Assembly (NCBI GenBank): GCA_009760885.1
Contig: CM019703.1
Span: 11,162,959-11,226,958 of the forward strand
Length of the DNA stretch: 64,000 bases
From: Achatina immaculata
Taxonomy: Eukaryota > Mollusca > Gastropoda > Stylommatophora > Achatinidae
Direction of reading: 5' to 3'
A program made the translations under genes and the position numbers. Below are positions 32,155 to 42,895 of this stretch, piece by piece (the stretch's first letter is position 1; every line of letters starts with the position of its first letter). The notes beneath the pieces were generated by a model. The model was not told the origin of the DNA. It saw only the letters and a program-made list of their open reading frames with translations, and did not search any database.

Positions 32155-32355
32155 GAAGGATGTTGAAGGTGCCATGGACAGCTAAGAAAACCAACGAAGA
32201 AGTCTTAAGAGAGGCTGGAGTTAAAAGGCAAATTACAGCAAAGATCATAAGCAGACAAGCGAGATTTGTAGGACATTTTCTGAGAAGGGGAACTGCAAAA
32301 ATTGAGGGAATGAAATCCGCCGGTGATTTTCTTTCTAGCCATACTGACTTCCTGA
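32155..32355. mobile_element. LINE-D, 5' part plus and 3' part inverted
   Basis: Plus 32155-32300 reads LKVPWTAKKTNEEVLREAGV, KRQITAK, RQARFVGHFLRRG, as in LINE-D at 63.5 kb. From about 32312, AAATCCGCCGGTGATTTTCT and TTCTAGCCATACTGAC are the reverse complement of the LINE-D segment encoding LWLGRKSPADL. The two parts meet head-to-head with the GA-rich linker missing, as in a 5'-inverted insertion. Confidence 0.8.
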
Positions 32356-32494
32356 CTGATTGATTGATCATACATACATATTTTTTTCACACACTCATAC
32401 ATATATATACATACATACATGCATATACATGCACACACGTATATACAAACACATACAAACATATCATCACACAGTATAACAACATCACGAGAAG

Positions 32495-32545
32495 CCATGA
32501 GAAGCCATGAGAAGCCACGAGAAGCCATGAGAAGCCACGAAAAGA
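32495..32545. repeat. 11-bp minisatellite
   Basis: GAGAAGCCATG and GAGAAGCCACG units repeated about five times. Confidence 0.85.
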
Positions 32546-32653
32546 AATAAAAGTACCAGTGAAAATAAATTAAAAAAAAAAACTCCGCAACAACAACAAA
32601 ATCCACTGTTTATTGAGAATGTGTACTTCAAGCTGTCTGTACAGAAACCATGG

Positions 32654-32877
32654 TTAACTCTTTTATTCCAAAACAACACTGGAAGATCTTGTAGAACTAA
32701 GCGAACCAATGCTCAGAGCAATCTTTAGGCAAATTCTAAATAAAATGAAAAAAGAGCACACTTCTAACATAACCATTAGTTTCAGTTTAACTTAGCTCCA
32801 GTTTCTTTCTACCAAAATTTCTCGTTAAAATGTATTCTGCCAGATCAAGAAAACAAATTCCGGAGTGAAAGGGTTAA
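32654..32877. mobile_element. piggyBac-like MITE
   Basis: Flanked by TTAA at 32654-32657 and 32874-32877. The left end reads CTCTTTTATTCC and the complement of the right end reads CCCTTTCACTCC, an imperfect inverted repeat beginning with the C/Y-rich piggyBac type terminus. The interior is 216 bp and noncoding. CAGTTTCTTTCTACC and TATTCTGCCAG recur at 60.4 kb. Confidence 0.65.
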
Positions 32878-33159
32878 GGAACTGAAACATACTTTAATGG
32901 ATTGCGCGCCCCTTTAACTGATCTGAGAATGTGTGTTATTGTTCCGATCTCTGTAATATACTCTTCCCCAGTATACACTATCAAGAACAACATTTACAGA
33001 AGGAAATTCCAAGCTCTTGTGTCTTCAACAGTTGTAATACCAGGCTTGAAAAATGCAAAAGATATCACTGCTCACGTTAAATAGTCATAAGAAGGGCAAG
33101 GTTAGTTTTTGTAAGAGATCATTACTTCAGACCCTACAGAGAACACATGTTCATTGTCA

Positions 33160-33260
33160 AAGGATGGCATGAAGGATCTAAGGATGGCATGAAGGATCTA
33201 AGGATGACATGAAGGATCTAAGGATGGCATGAAGGATTTAAGGACGACATGAAGGATCTA
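33160..33260. repeat. 20-bp minisatellite
   Basis: AGGATGGCATGAAGGATCTA repeats five times with GACATG and GATTTA variants. It lies at the 3' edge of the minus-strand LINE fragment starting near 33245. Confidence 0.9.
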
Positions 33261-33690
33261 TCTATCTGTCAAGTGCCACGCCTACTAGTTTTCGGGGTCA
33301 TAGTTCTCCACCATTCTTTGTTTTGTGTTGCATCTATGAGTTGTTCCGGTGTCCTCTTTCTATCCCATCCTGGCAATCCATCCAAGATTTTCTCCCTTGG
33401 TCTGTCTCAGAATCTTTCTCCCTCCCCCCCCCACTCTCCTGTTGTCACGATGTGTTCTAGTCTGCCTTTTCTCGTGAGAGTCTGTATAGCTTTAGAGTGG
33501 GTTTTTCCCTGTGATTATTGCAATTATTTGCCTTCTCGAATCGGTCTCTCAAACTTTCTTCATCTAATTTCCTTGCCGCCCACGGTGTTCTTAACATTAT
33601 TCTAAGATGCCACACCTTCCTTAGCTTCCAGATGTAGTTGTATCTCTTTAGTAACTGTTTAGGCTTCACATCCATAACTTAGAGCAGGCT
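33245..33690 (-). mobile_element. LINE fragment
   Basis: On minus: KLRKVWHLRIMLRTPWAARK, LDEESLRDRF, then EW-G-GREK, LGWIARMG-like and TGTTH-like pieces in changing frames. MLRTPWAAxK and the GRxK motif place it in the C-terminal part of a LINE RT. A C run (about 33423-33431) lies within it. Confidence 0.6.
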
Positions 33691-34029
33691 GTATGTAGCA
33701 CTAGAGCACCCTTTTCCTTCACACCCAGTGGTAATGATTGTGTTGCACAAAATACACGAAGGATGGTGAAAACAAAAGCAGACCATGTTACGTTTATATA
33801 GCAGATAAAGCAGTGCTCGAAACATATTAACACATCAATACGATTGCGATAGTCAAACTTATTATGTCAGAACAGATGTTCGTTTATCCAGAAATAATTG
33901 TAAGACAAGGCTGGTAGAAGTAAATGTGGAAGTGTTTTTTGGGTCGAAATGTCTCAGCGAAACTTTGCTGATTCTTGGCAGTGGTTTGACTTTTCCTCTT
34001 CTGAAATATCTTTCGCGAATCGTTAGTCT

Positions 34030-34190
34030 ATTTTCTTTCTTTTTCTTTCTTTCTTTTTCTTTCTTTCTTTTACTTTTCTTTCTTCTTTCCTTCTTTCTCT
34101 CCTTTTCATTCATTCATTCATTCATTCATTCTTTCTTTCTCTGCCTTTCTTTCTTTTTCTTTCTTTCTTTCTTTCTTTCATCATCGTACT
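34030..34190. repeat. (CTTT)n and (CATT)n microsatellites
   Basis: TTTCTTTC runs interrupted by CATTCATTCATTCATTC at about 34107-34130. Confidence 0.93.
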
Positions 34191-34504
34191 TTATTTACAA
34201 TTTTCTGCCATTTCTCACTTCATTGTTTCACAATCTTCTCCATCATTAACCCAACCTTTCCTTCATGTAGGCAGTTGTTACTTGCTTCAGTTCCATGTAT
34301 CATATGTGGAAAACGTAACAGACAGTCTGGGAAAAGAACCACATCAAATGGCTGGGAAAGAGATAAACATGCTCCGTAGCCGTTAACTATTTTGTGAAGG
34401 GAATAAACGGAATCCATAAACGTGCCGAAGTCGCGGGAATTCCGGTGAGTACTCACGGCTCACTAAAACAGATAGATGGTTCTCATTCTGTATCCTGTGG
34501 GGTT

Positions 34505-34965
34505 GTGTGTTCCGAACATCATAGCTGAACCAGTCATTATCATGGACTTGTGTGCCCTGAATCTCACAGCTAAACCAGTCATTATCATGGAATTGTGTGC
34601 TTCGAACGTCAGTCATTATTATGGACTTGTGTGCTCTGAATCTCATAGCTAAACCAGTCATTATCATGGACTTGTGTGCTCTGAATCTCATAGCTAAACC
34701 AGCTATATTCATGGACTTGTGTGCTCTGAATCTCATAGCTAAACCAGCCATTACCATGGACTTGTATGCTCTGAATCTCATAGCTAAACCAGTCATTATT
34801 ATGGACTTGTGTGCTTCGAACATCAGTCATTATCATGGACTTGTGTCCTCTGAATCTCATAGCTAAACCAGTCATTATCATGGACTTGTGTGCTCTGAAT
34901 CTCATAGCTAAACCAGTCATTATCATGGACTTGTGTGCTCTGAATCTCATAGCTAAACCATTCCT
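34505..34965. repeat. 45-bp minisatellite
   Basis: AGCTAAACCAGTCATTATCA then TGGACTTGTGTGCTCTGAAT and CTCAT, about ten units. Some units are shortened where TGAATCTCATAGCTAAACCA is replaced by CGAACATCAG (for example near 34605 and 34818). The 45-bp length keeps frames open (repeated MDLCALNLIAKPVII on plus), which looks incidental. Confidence 0.93.
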
Positions 34966-35980
34966 TATCAAATTTCTGAAAAATTGCCTTTCAAAACCAT
35001 AGCATATAAGAAACATAAGATTTCTTGGAGTTTTCTGCAATAAATGATTATACCTATTGATTGTCCTGTAATTAGATTTTAATTTTTAAAACATGTTACA
35101 TATATATTTTAAACAACTTGTATCCCAACTTTCACACTTTTCGAAAAAAAAAGTTCTCTCTAACGTTTATTTAGTGGTTAAAATCTACCCAAAAAAAAAA
35201 AAAATCAAAAACAAAAAACGTTCTAAACAGAATCTCCAGTTAGTTCCAGCAATTTTTTCATTCAACTCTTTTGCAAGTCTGAGAGTATTAGTTCAAGAGC
35301 TGCTTCTTGTCACTTGTGGATATTGTTAAAAAAATATTTATCACTAACCATGGAACTTTTCATTTAAGTTAGCTTTTTCTTCTAAATTTTAATTTTTACT
35401 ACATCAGAGTGTAGACTTCCGTATGTCCATTGGACGGTTTTAGTTTGGACTAATCTATAAGACTATATGAATTCGTGTTAGTGATCCGCTAATAAAGAAA
35501 GTTTGAAAATCCCTGATCCGAAATATAGAGAGAGGAAGACGGGAATAACTTTTTGTTAGAAAACGGGTGCTAAGTTGCAGTGCGTTAGCGTAAGCTTGCT
35601 GGAAAGGTCTTGACAAGTCATTACGTTATTTCAGTTCAACCATTAACTAATGATTGCCATATCTAATCTTGGTGAATATATAAATTCACACTTATTTTTT
35701 TATTACGTATTTCCCCTTATATGAGTATATTTGTAAGTATTTTGACACTTTCTAGCTAGACTTTTGTGCACCGTAGACTTCCGTGCACCGTAGACTTCCG
35801 TGTGTGTTTAATTTTCCCTGTTACTCTCTTAGAGCTCTACGCACCTTTAATACTGAGTTCCATATTATTGAAGCTAAGGCGACAGATTGTTTGGAATCTT
35901 TATTGATGACGAAAAAAGTAGCCAAGTTCTGAATTTCTGAGAACATCAGCATGGTTTGACAAGAGAAGTAGTTCCATACT
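34966..35980. other. No gene recognised
   Basis: AT-rich sequence. ACCGTAGACTTCCGTG occurs twice in tandem near 35768-35805. No coding signal. Confidence 0.4.
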
Positions 35981-35986
35981 TAGTCG

Positions 35987-36014
35987 ATATCATCATCATC
36001 ATCATCATCATCAC
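35987..36014. repeat. (ATC)n microsatellite
   Basis: Nine ATC repeats. Possibly the tail of an otherwise unrecognisable LINE on minus, by analogy with the LINE-A tails. Confidence 0.9.
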
Positions 36015-36513
36015 TTCCATGCCGACAAATCTATTAGGTCCAGACAAATACATTAGGTCCAGACATATAAACAAATCCATAAGGTCTTTCTTTGACCCAC
36101 CTTGGATTAATATACTAAATACAAAGACTAACAAAACAATCATCCGTGAAAGCGTAGACTAGAATGTGTCAGCTTCTAGACTATTAATTTTCATTACATA
36201 TGTAACTGTGAAGGATGTTTTATCAGAACGAACATGAGCGTTTCCATCTAGAAACAAGAGAAGCTATCCCAATTCATCCCAGAGTTCTTAAACTCTTACT
36301 ATGTCGCCTTGCAGGAGCTTTGTCGTAATGAAAGGCCGAGCTGTATCGTGCAGAGAGGCTGTTAAGAGGAGAAGATGCGGAATCATGACCGTTTCTTCAC
36401 ACTTTTTCTTAACAATCAGGCTCGCGGTGAACTAGGTAGTCAGTACTCGGATGCTTGTAACAACAGTAGCGAAAGTTTAATGGAATGCAGTTACTTGTTT
36501 TCTTTAGGAATAA

Positions 36514-36534
36514 ATCTCTCTCTCCCTCTCTCTC

Positions 36535-36586
<52 letters not shown>

Positions 36587-36870
36587 CCTTAAGTGCCCAG
36601 GGCACATGGGGCTTCCGCAAGGGTTTTCCACAAATGCCTATCCTTTGCCTTTTTTTCTGCTCTTGCCCAGGTGAGCCCTCTATTGCTCAACATCCTTTCT
36701 GTTGCTCTTCTCCATGTCTCTTTTGGTCTACCCTTACTTCTGTTCCGCTGTGGTGTCCATCTTAGTGCTATTTTTGGTAGTGAGTTGTCAGTCATTCGAA
36801 GCACATGTCCCAACCATCGCCAGCGTCTTTCCTCAATAATTGCTGTCAGTGGCTTCATCTGCATTTCTGA
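36514..36870 (-). mobile_element. LINE-B 3' copy with (GA)n tail
   Basis: A minus frame reads MQMKPLTAIIEERRWRWLGH, VLRMTDNSLPKIALRWT, KGRPKETWRRATERMLSNRG, LTWARAEKKAKDRHLW, KTLAEAPCALGT, then CTTAAGGTTC and about 70 bp of (GA)n (plus CT at 36514-36583). It is the same 3' structure as the copies at 19.1 and 26.8 kb. Truncated at the MQMKPL codons; the ORF part is uninterrupted, so the copy is young. Confidence 0.88.
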
Positions 36871-37135
36871 GGAATAGATCAACAACAACAAAATCCTTCT
36901 AGAAATCCGCTTACATAATTCAACACACAAACATAGAGTCATATAATCAAAGGATTTTCCCTCAATTCTTAAGGACAAGCCATCTTCTGATTAATCATCT
37001 TAGATTGTTTTCTTACTTTACACTTCTAGTTCTTTCCCAGGCCCACGATTAGAAGCAAACCTCTTTCTTGTGAGCTGACCAGTCACGTGGGTTGAGCAGC
37101 CAGGACAAGATTCCACATCAACAGAGAACGACCAC
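36871..37135. other. No feature recognised
   Basis: Unique AT-rich sequence between LINE-B and the mariner remnant. Confidence 0.35.
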
Positions 37136-37139
37136 GTCG

Positions 37140-37945
37140 AATGAGTTCGTGGAAATAATTTAACTGTCCGAGAAGTTGCTGTCGAAGTGGGCATCAGCGT
37201 AGTATCTTACCATAAAATTTTGACTGAACAACTTCAGGTGTTTTACGTTTGTGCAAAATTGGTGCCGAATTTGCTGACTGACGATCAGAGATAGAACCGT
37301 GTTTAAATCAGTCAAGAAATATTTGCCAATGCAAGCGGTCATGGAAACTTTCTTAAGAGCATCATGAGACGTAGGTGTATGGCTAGGATGTTGTAAACAA
37401 GATACAATCTTAGCAGTGGATGGGGAAAGGGTCTCCTCGGCCAAAAAGAACACGGATGGGTTGGTCAAAGATCAAAGTGTTGTTTGTCGTGTGTTTTTTT
37501 TAATTGCAAAGGCATTGTTTCTATGAATTTGCAAAACAAGGTCAAATGGTAAACAGTTGTACCAGGAAGTTTTAGCTTGTTTGAGGGATGCTATACGTAG
37601 GACGAGGCCTGAATTGTGGGAAAACCAGACATTTATGTTCCACCACGACTATGCTGATACTTCTCGCTCCTCATTCGCAATGATTTAATACAGCACCAGG
37701 CATCCGTTATGCCCCATCCACCCTATTCTCCGGACTGAGCTCCAGTAGAATTTTTTTCTTGTTTCCCAAACTTAAAAACGTTTTGAAAGGACGTCGTTTC
37801 CAAGCCATAGAGAAGATCAGGAAAATGCGATAAGAGAACTACGTGCCATCACAGAAAATGCTTTTCATGAATCATTCTAACAATGGAAGAAATGTTGAAA
37901 ACTGTGTATCGCTAGTAGAGGAGATTACTGTAAAGGGGACATTGC
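37140..37945 (+). pseudogene. Second mariner-family transposase remnant
   Basis: Plus pieces in changing frames: GNNLTVREVAVEVGISVVSY, HKILTEQLQVFYVCAKLVPN, LLTDDQ (37151-37291), later SRPKRTRMGWS, DAIRRTRPELWENQTFMFHH, FFLFPKLKNVLKGRRFQ, then REL/RAITENAFHESF, CIASRGDYCKGD. This is the SETMAR/mariner type of transposase, clearly distinct in sequence from the 16.3-kb element. At least four frameshifts or stops; the N-terminus and inverted repeats were not found. Confidence 0.82.
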
Positions 37946-38280
37946 TTAAAATGTTGTCAAATGGGCACTTATGTTTTTACATCAAAATTTCGCTGTTTTC
38001 TTAACACAGCTTGGGAGTCTGTCAAATCTCCACTGTGTGTTAAATGCCACGGTTCGACCTTTGTGAAATATAGTAATATGAATATATCATCTACACAGGA
38101 AAATCTCACTGCACGTAATTCGTATATGATTATCGTAACTATGTGTACTTACAACTTTGTACATACTCACAAATTTGGCGAGATACTCGTACATCATCCT
38201 TCTGACTCAAGACCTCGTCCCACCTCACCTTTAGCACCCCCAGTAAAAGGCCTAACCTGGCTAACAGGGCATCATTGATT
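37946..38280. other. No gene recognised
   Basis: A 105-codon plus frame (37961-38278) ends next to the 50-bp array. It has no recognisable domain. Confidence 0.4.
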
Positions 38281-38290
38281 GTCATAGTCC

Positions 38291-38640
38291 CCTATGGTGG
38301 TGGAGTCTGCTAAAGAAGTATTGCACATCCCCTCATAGACCCCATGGTGGTGGAGTCTGCTAGAGAAGTATTGCACATCCTCTCACGGACCCCATGGTGG
38401 TGGAGTCTGCTAGAGAAGTATTGCACATCCCCTCACAGACCCCATGGTGGTGGAATCTGCTAGAGAAGTATTGCACATCCCCTCATAGACCCCATGGTGG
38501 TGGAGTCTGCTAGAGAAGTATTGCACATCCCCTCACAGACCCCATGGTGGTGGAATCTGCTAGAGAAGTATTGCACATCCCCTCATAGACCCCATGGTGG
38601 TGGAGTCTGCTAGAGAAGTATTGCACACCTCTGACATTTT
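38291..38640 (-). repeat. 50-bp array derived from the R element
   Basis: Seven units starting every 50 bp from 38291, containing CCATGGTGGTGGAGTCTGCT and AGAGAAGTATTGCACATCC. The unit is the reverse complement of the R-element block GATGTGCAATACTTCTTTAG CAGACTCCACC seen once at 55.97 kb and once (diverged) at 5.81, 26.53 and 42.5 kb. Units 3-4 and 5-6 form a 100-bp dimer (GAGTCTGC/CACAGAC then GAATCTGC/CATAGAC). Confidence 0.92.
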
Positions 38641-38790
38641 AGCTGCAACCAGGGACTGAAAAACTAGCTCCCATAATCCGCTCCCAATCGGACGCAATCC
38701 TATGCCTCAACTCCATCACAGCACCGGCTGCAATGAACACCAGTTCTCAGATCCAAGGAGACAGAAGACAAGGCAAAACAACTCAACTGA
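38641..38790 (-). mobile_element. R element copy 3 (reversed) next to its array
   Basis: Continues from the array into the rest of R in reversed orientation: ATGCCTCAACTCCATCACAG, CACCGGCTGCAATGAACACC, AGTTCTCAGATCC correspond to the complement of the R block GAACTGCAAGCTGGTGTTCT...GATGTTGAGGTACAGC. It is more diverged than the other copies. Confidence 0.7.
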
Positions 38791-38929
38791 ACCGTTGATT
38801 CCAGAAAATCATATTTCTTACCTTGTAGCTATGTTCTGTGACAAGTCAGTCCTCAAGAACTGGTACTGTTTTGTAACTATTGATTAATCTACTATTTGGC
38901 AGTTTAAACAGCTTTAGAAGAATAAGAAT

Positions 38930-38935
<6 letters not shown>

Positions 38936-38968
<33 letters not shown>

Positions 38969-39000
38969 AAGAAGAAGAAGAAGAAGAAGAAGAAGAAAAA
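38936..39000. repeat. (AGT)n then (AGA)n microsatellite
   Basis: Adjacent trinucleotide tracts differing by one base. It lies about 150 bp beyond the reversed R copy. Confidence 0.93.
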
Positions 39001-39993
39001 GTAATGTCAGTCATATAATTTTGACACATAACTGAAAGGGTTGATTTTAAACTGCCGTAAAATCTAGAAGTAGGCTACACATCATCTCCCAATAAAACAT
39101 GGCATCAACAGTGGTTGATAACAAGAAACATTCATTTTTCAGGATTGCTGTTCCCTAGTCTAAGAGTCACGAAGGCATTGCCTGTCCTTAAAGTATCCAA
39201 CCTTTCACAACTAGTCCAATCCACCGATTTAGCTTAGAGTCTATTATGCCCTGGTCTGAGTGATTATCTCTTACGATTGCCAGCAATCGACTCATCTTTC
39301 TGACAGTCTCCGTGCCCGGTATCACGTGGTTGAGATTAATTTGCATATTTTAAGACTGCAACCTGTTTGGCTCAGACCAAGCCAAATCAGAGCCACGATG
39401 CAAATGAAATTTACGGATAATGAAGTTAAAAACCGTGTGGTAGGTAGTGATGTAGTGATTGCTACCTACGACTTTTAAGTGCATAGAATGTCTGGACCAG
39501 TAATGTCTTGGAACACTGAGAAAGTGGAACATTGGAAAACTGAAGAAAAATTTCACATATTAAACACCCAAGAGAGCTAAGAAGACGAAATAATTTTAAA
39601 ATCCAGAAACTAAACTCTAAGATAAATGCACTACAATCAAGACACTCGAAGATCTAATTTCAACTCATAAATTGTCAAACAAAATCCACGACACACAAAC
39701 ATTTTTTTTGTTATTAAAAAGTCTCGACCACGATGTTTTGGCAGGAAATGAGGAGAAGCTAACCATTTATTTTGGGTTAATAAGAACTCACAGCTATTGA
39801 ATAAAACCACGTACTGCAGTTATTATAAATTAATAAATCCAAATTAAATTTTACATTATAGTTTTTTTTTCGTTTTCCCCCTGTTTATTCTATCTGGAAT
39901 CTTATATACAAAACTTGTTTTCGTCTGGCGATTTACTGTCACCTGCAGCTTTAAGAGTGTTGTCCATGTTCTTACGTGTCTTTTGCTGCGTGT
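39001..39993. other. No gene recognised
   Basis: AT-rich; no assignable frame, terminal repeats or tandem arrays. Confidence 0.4.
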
Positions 39994-40811
39994 ACTTCAC
40001 AAACAACCTTCGGTATGCTGACGACACAGTACTGATAGCTGAGAAACACTAAGACCTGCAAAATCTCTTGGATAAAGTCGCCAAAGAAAGTAAACAGAAA
40101 GGCCTTACTTTGAACATAAAAAAGACAGAGACTATAGTTATATCTAAGAAACAGAATCCACCAGCATGCAGTATAAAATTAAACGGAACTATTCTAAAGT
40201 AGGTGCTGAAATTCAAATACCTTGGAGCAGTAATAACTTCAGATGGGAAATGCAGAACAGAAATTAGGAACAGAATAGGCCAAGCAAAGACTGCATTTCA
40301 GAGAATGAGAAACATATTAGCTAACACATCCTTATCAATGAATGTTAGAAAACGAGTCTTAAAATGCTATATTGAACATATCTTGTTATATGGAAGTGAA
40401 TCATGGACAATAGGCAAGTCTGCACAAAAATCATTGGAAGCAGCAGAAATGTGGTTTATTAGAAGAATGTTGCGAATCCCCTTGACAGCAAAAATAACTA
40501 ATGAAGAATGTATGAGAAAAGCTGGAGAAACAAAAAAACCTTGTGAAAAAGATAAGAGAGAGACAATGTACTTTCATAGGACATGCAATGAGAAGAGGGG
40601 GCATTGAAAATATTATAACAACAGGAAAAATAGAAGGAAGAAGATCAAGAGGAAGACCAAGAGAAATGATACTGGACAGTCTGACGGGATGGTGTGATAG
40701 GAAATCACCAACTGAACTGATGGCCTGCATGAAGGATCGTGTACTCTGGAGAAGCATAATAGCCAACGCCAGTCGGCACGGCACTGATGATGATGATGAT
40801 GACTTCACAAA
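39994..40811 (+). pseudogene. LINE-A reverse-transcriptase copy with 10-bp TSD
   Basis: Bounded by ACTTCACAAA at 39994-40003 and 40802-40811. It starts at the RT active site (NNLRYADDTVLIAEKH, then TAA), then ESKQKGLTLNIKKTET, KFKYLGAVITSDGKCRTEIR, NRIGQAKTAFQRM, LLYGSESWTIGKSAQK, EMWFIRRMLRIP, RRGGIENIITTGKIEGRR, SRGRPREMILDSLTGW and LWRSIIANASRHGT, ending in (TGA)n. An extra A in a 7-A run (about 40532-40538; the other copies have six) shifts the frame. RT domain incomplete. Confidence 0.9.
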
Positions 40812-42346
40812 GATAAAATTAAAGAAATAGTACATTATTTCCCTTACGAGGCGTTTTCTTTCTTATCATCTGTTGCATTGAAATCAACAACGAGAATGCA
40901 GAGCCAATTGGACTAAAGACAGACGCTTTGGGACTGCCACATACATCTAGGAAAACGTTGCAGCCTACGCTTTATAAACAGGAGTTCAGATTTGTAGCAA
41001 AATCCGAAAGCTGAAAGAGAGGAAGACCATCAGTGGAGCTCGAGCAGAAAGAGGCAACAAACATCAACAGCTTGAAGACTTCTGGGAATTTGGACGCTCA
41101 GTCACGTTTCTCTTAACATATCACAACTTTAAGAACCGAAACACTAATCACGGGTACTTTTACTTTACAGAGATTACAGGGGAGTGTGGCTGTTTCGACC
41201 TGTGCGTCAAGGAGTTTCCTGCCTTGTCGAGGACGCCCTAAGATGCCAGATGGACGTCAATCAACTGCCCAGTGATCTGTAACGACCGAGAAGCTGCTGG
41301 GTTTTCTTACTGTTCAATTTCCTTGTTAATGAACGCCATTCTGAGAGTCGTGTCAGATTTTTAGACGGGAAAGGCGGACAGCAATAGCCTGGTAGTGGTT
41401 CCCAATCCATAATTAGAACGCTTTGGGCAGTGCGAATCAATACTGGCCCTTCATTATTACGCCTTGCGTAATAGAGACCCTTGTCGCCTGCTCGAGCGTT
41501 TGTTCCCCGCATACGACTCCTTCAAGGAACCAACAGGCGAGATGTAACATTTCAAATGAAGTACGTTTTATCATCAAGTGCCGCTATGGTTATTCTTTGG
41601 AATAAAATATACTTGTGAGTTTTCCCTATTCCTTTACCCTTTGAAATTGTTGCTTGCTTGTAAGTTACACGTAGCGTTGTTTGCTTTCGGGCCTCTTAGC
41701 ACTAACTCATCCTATCAGTTCTCCACGGTACTTACGTCTAGATATTCTCATCCAATGGCTGATGAAAATTAATAGTCTTTCTTATTCCAAGCAATGAAAT
41801 ACTGAGATTAATCTAAACTATGAATATTTTTCACGTCATCTTCTGGCGTCCTTCTGAGATTCTTAATATTGTTCTAAATCTCTTTTGTCTCATTAATCCT
41901 CTTATGTGATAACTCACTGGTCTTGTTTTTCTGCGTTCCACGGTTCTAGCTTCAGGGGGCTATATTTATTGTCTGGATAAACTACGCAGTCTTTTGCGCC
42001 CCAAACGTCATCGATCAGGCTTTGTTACAGGACAATAGAACAGGCTCAGTTAGTGCTAGTTTTCTTGCTTATTTATACGGATTTAGCACATAGAAGTTAA
42101 TTATTTAAACAAAGATGTTCCGGTGTGATGTTACTGTAAGATGCATGTTGTCCTCAGAACATTTTATGTCTCTATATTAACTCTATCGACCCATCAGAAC
42201 ACCGGCAGGATTTCGCAGATGCCACACGTCTAACGCCAATCAGTTACCATAGCAATGCTTAGACATAGTGTAAATAAAATGAAAAAAACAGCATATTTTT
42301 AACCGAACCTGCGTTTTTAAATTATAGAATAAACCCGCCCCCAGAC
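40812..42346. other. No gene recognised
   Basis: 1.5 kb without tandem arrays. Several 60-80 codon frames, none recognised. Part of 42170-42330 weakly resembles the interior of the piggyBac-like repeat near 60.3 kb (TTAGACATAG...AAATAAA). Confidence 0.4.
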
Positions 42347-42790
42347 CCCTCTTCTTCTTCTTCTTCTTCCTAGAACTGCAAGCTGGTGTTCTTTGCAGTG
42401 GGTGCTGTGGAGATGTTGAGGTACAGCATCGTATTGGATTGGAAGCGGGAAATGGTAGCCGTTTTTTTAGTTCTCGAGTGCCGCTAACAAGCAGGAGATG
42501 TGCAGTACTTTTTTTCTTTTAGCAGACTTCCACCACTATGGGGACTATGGCGATCTCTTCCCCCTTAGCCAGGCTAGGCCTGCTACTGGTGATACCAGCG
42601 GAGAGGTGGGACATGGTCTTGCTGGGACATAGTTTGGAATTCCTGGTCCCAGCATGTCAGTTGAGGATCGTTGATTGCCAGAAAGGACGGCGTCTTCGTC
42701 CACAAGTGTTTGGTGCTGGCTGTGACGTTTTTCCCTGCTTGAACAATTATTACCCCGGATGAAATTCCCCTATTCGATGCTTATCTTCCC
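42347..42790 (+). mobile_element. R element copy 4
   Basis: Begins with a short TTC run (42350-42369), then TAGAACTGCAAGCTGGTGTT, GATGTTGAGGTACAGCATCG, AGCAGACTTCCACCACTATG, GCTAGGCCTGCTACTGGTGA, CCAGCATGTCAGTTGAGGAT and GGCGTCTTCGTCCACAAGTG. Not internally amplified, so it is the best guide to R's unexpanded order. Confidence 0.78.
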
Positions 42791-42895
42791 TTTGTGATAT
42801 AAGAAGTAAAATTATATTAGTTAACTTTACCTATAGTAAAGTTAGGCGAAGGTATATTGTAGAGTTTATACAGAAGAAGAAGAATAAAAATTACT

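Noticed and set aside
36375..36877. Plus-strand frames overlapping the CT tract and LINE-B (ALAQVSPLLLNILSV)
   Set aside because: Antisense shadow of LINE-B; the same shadow occurs at 26951-27355 and 19040-19228.
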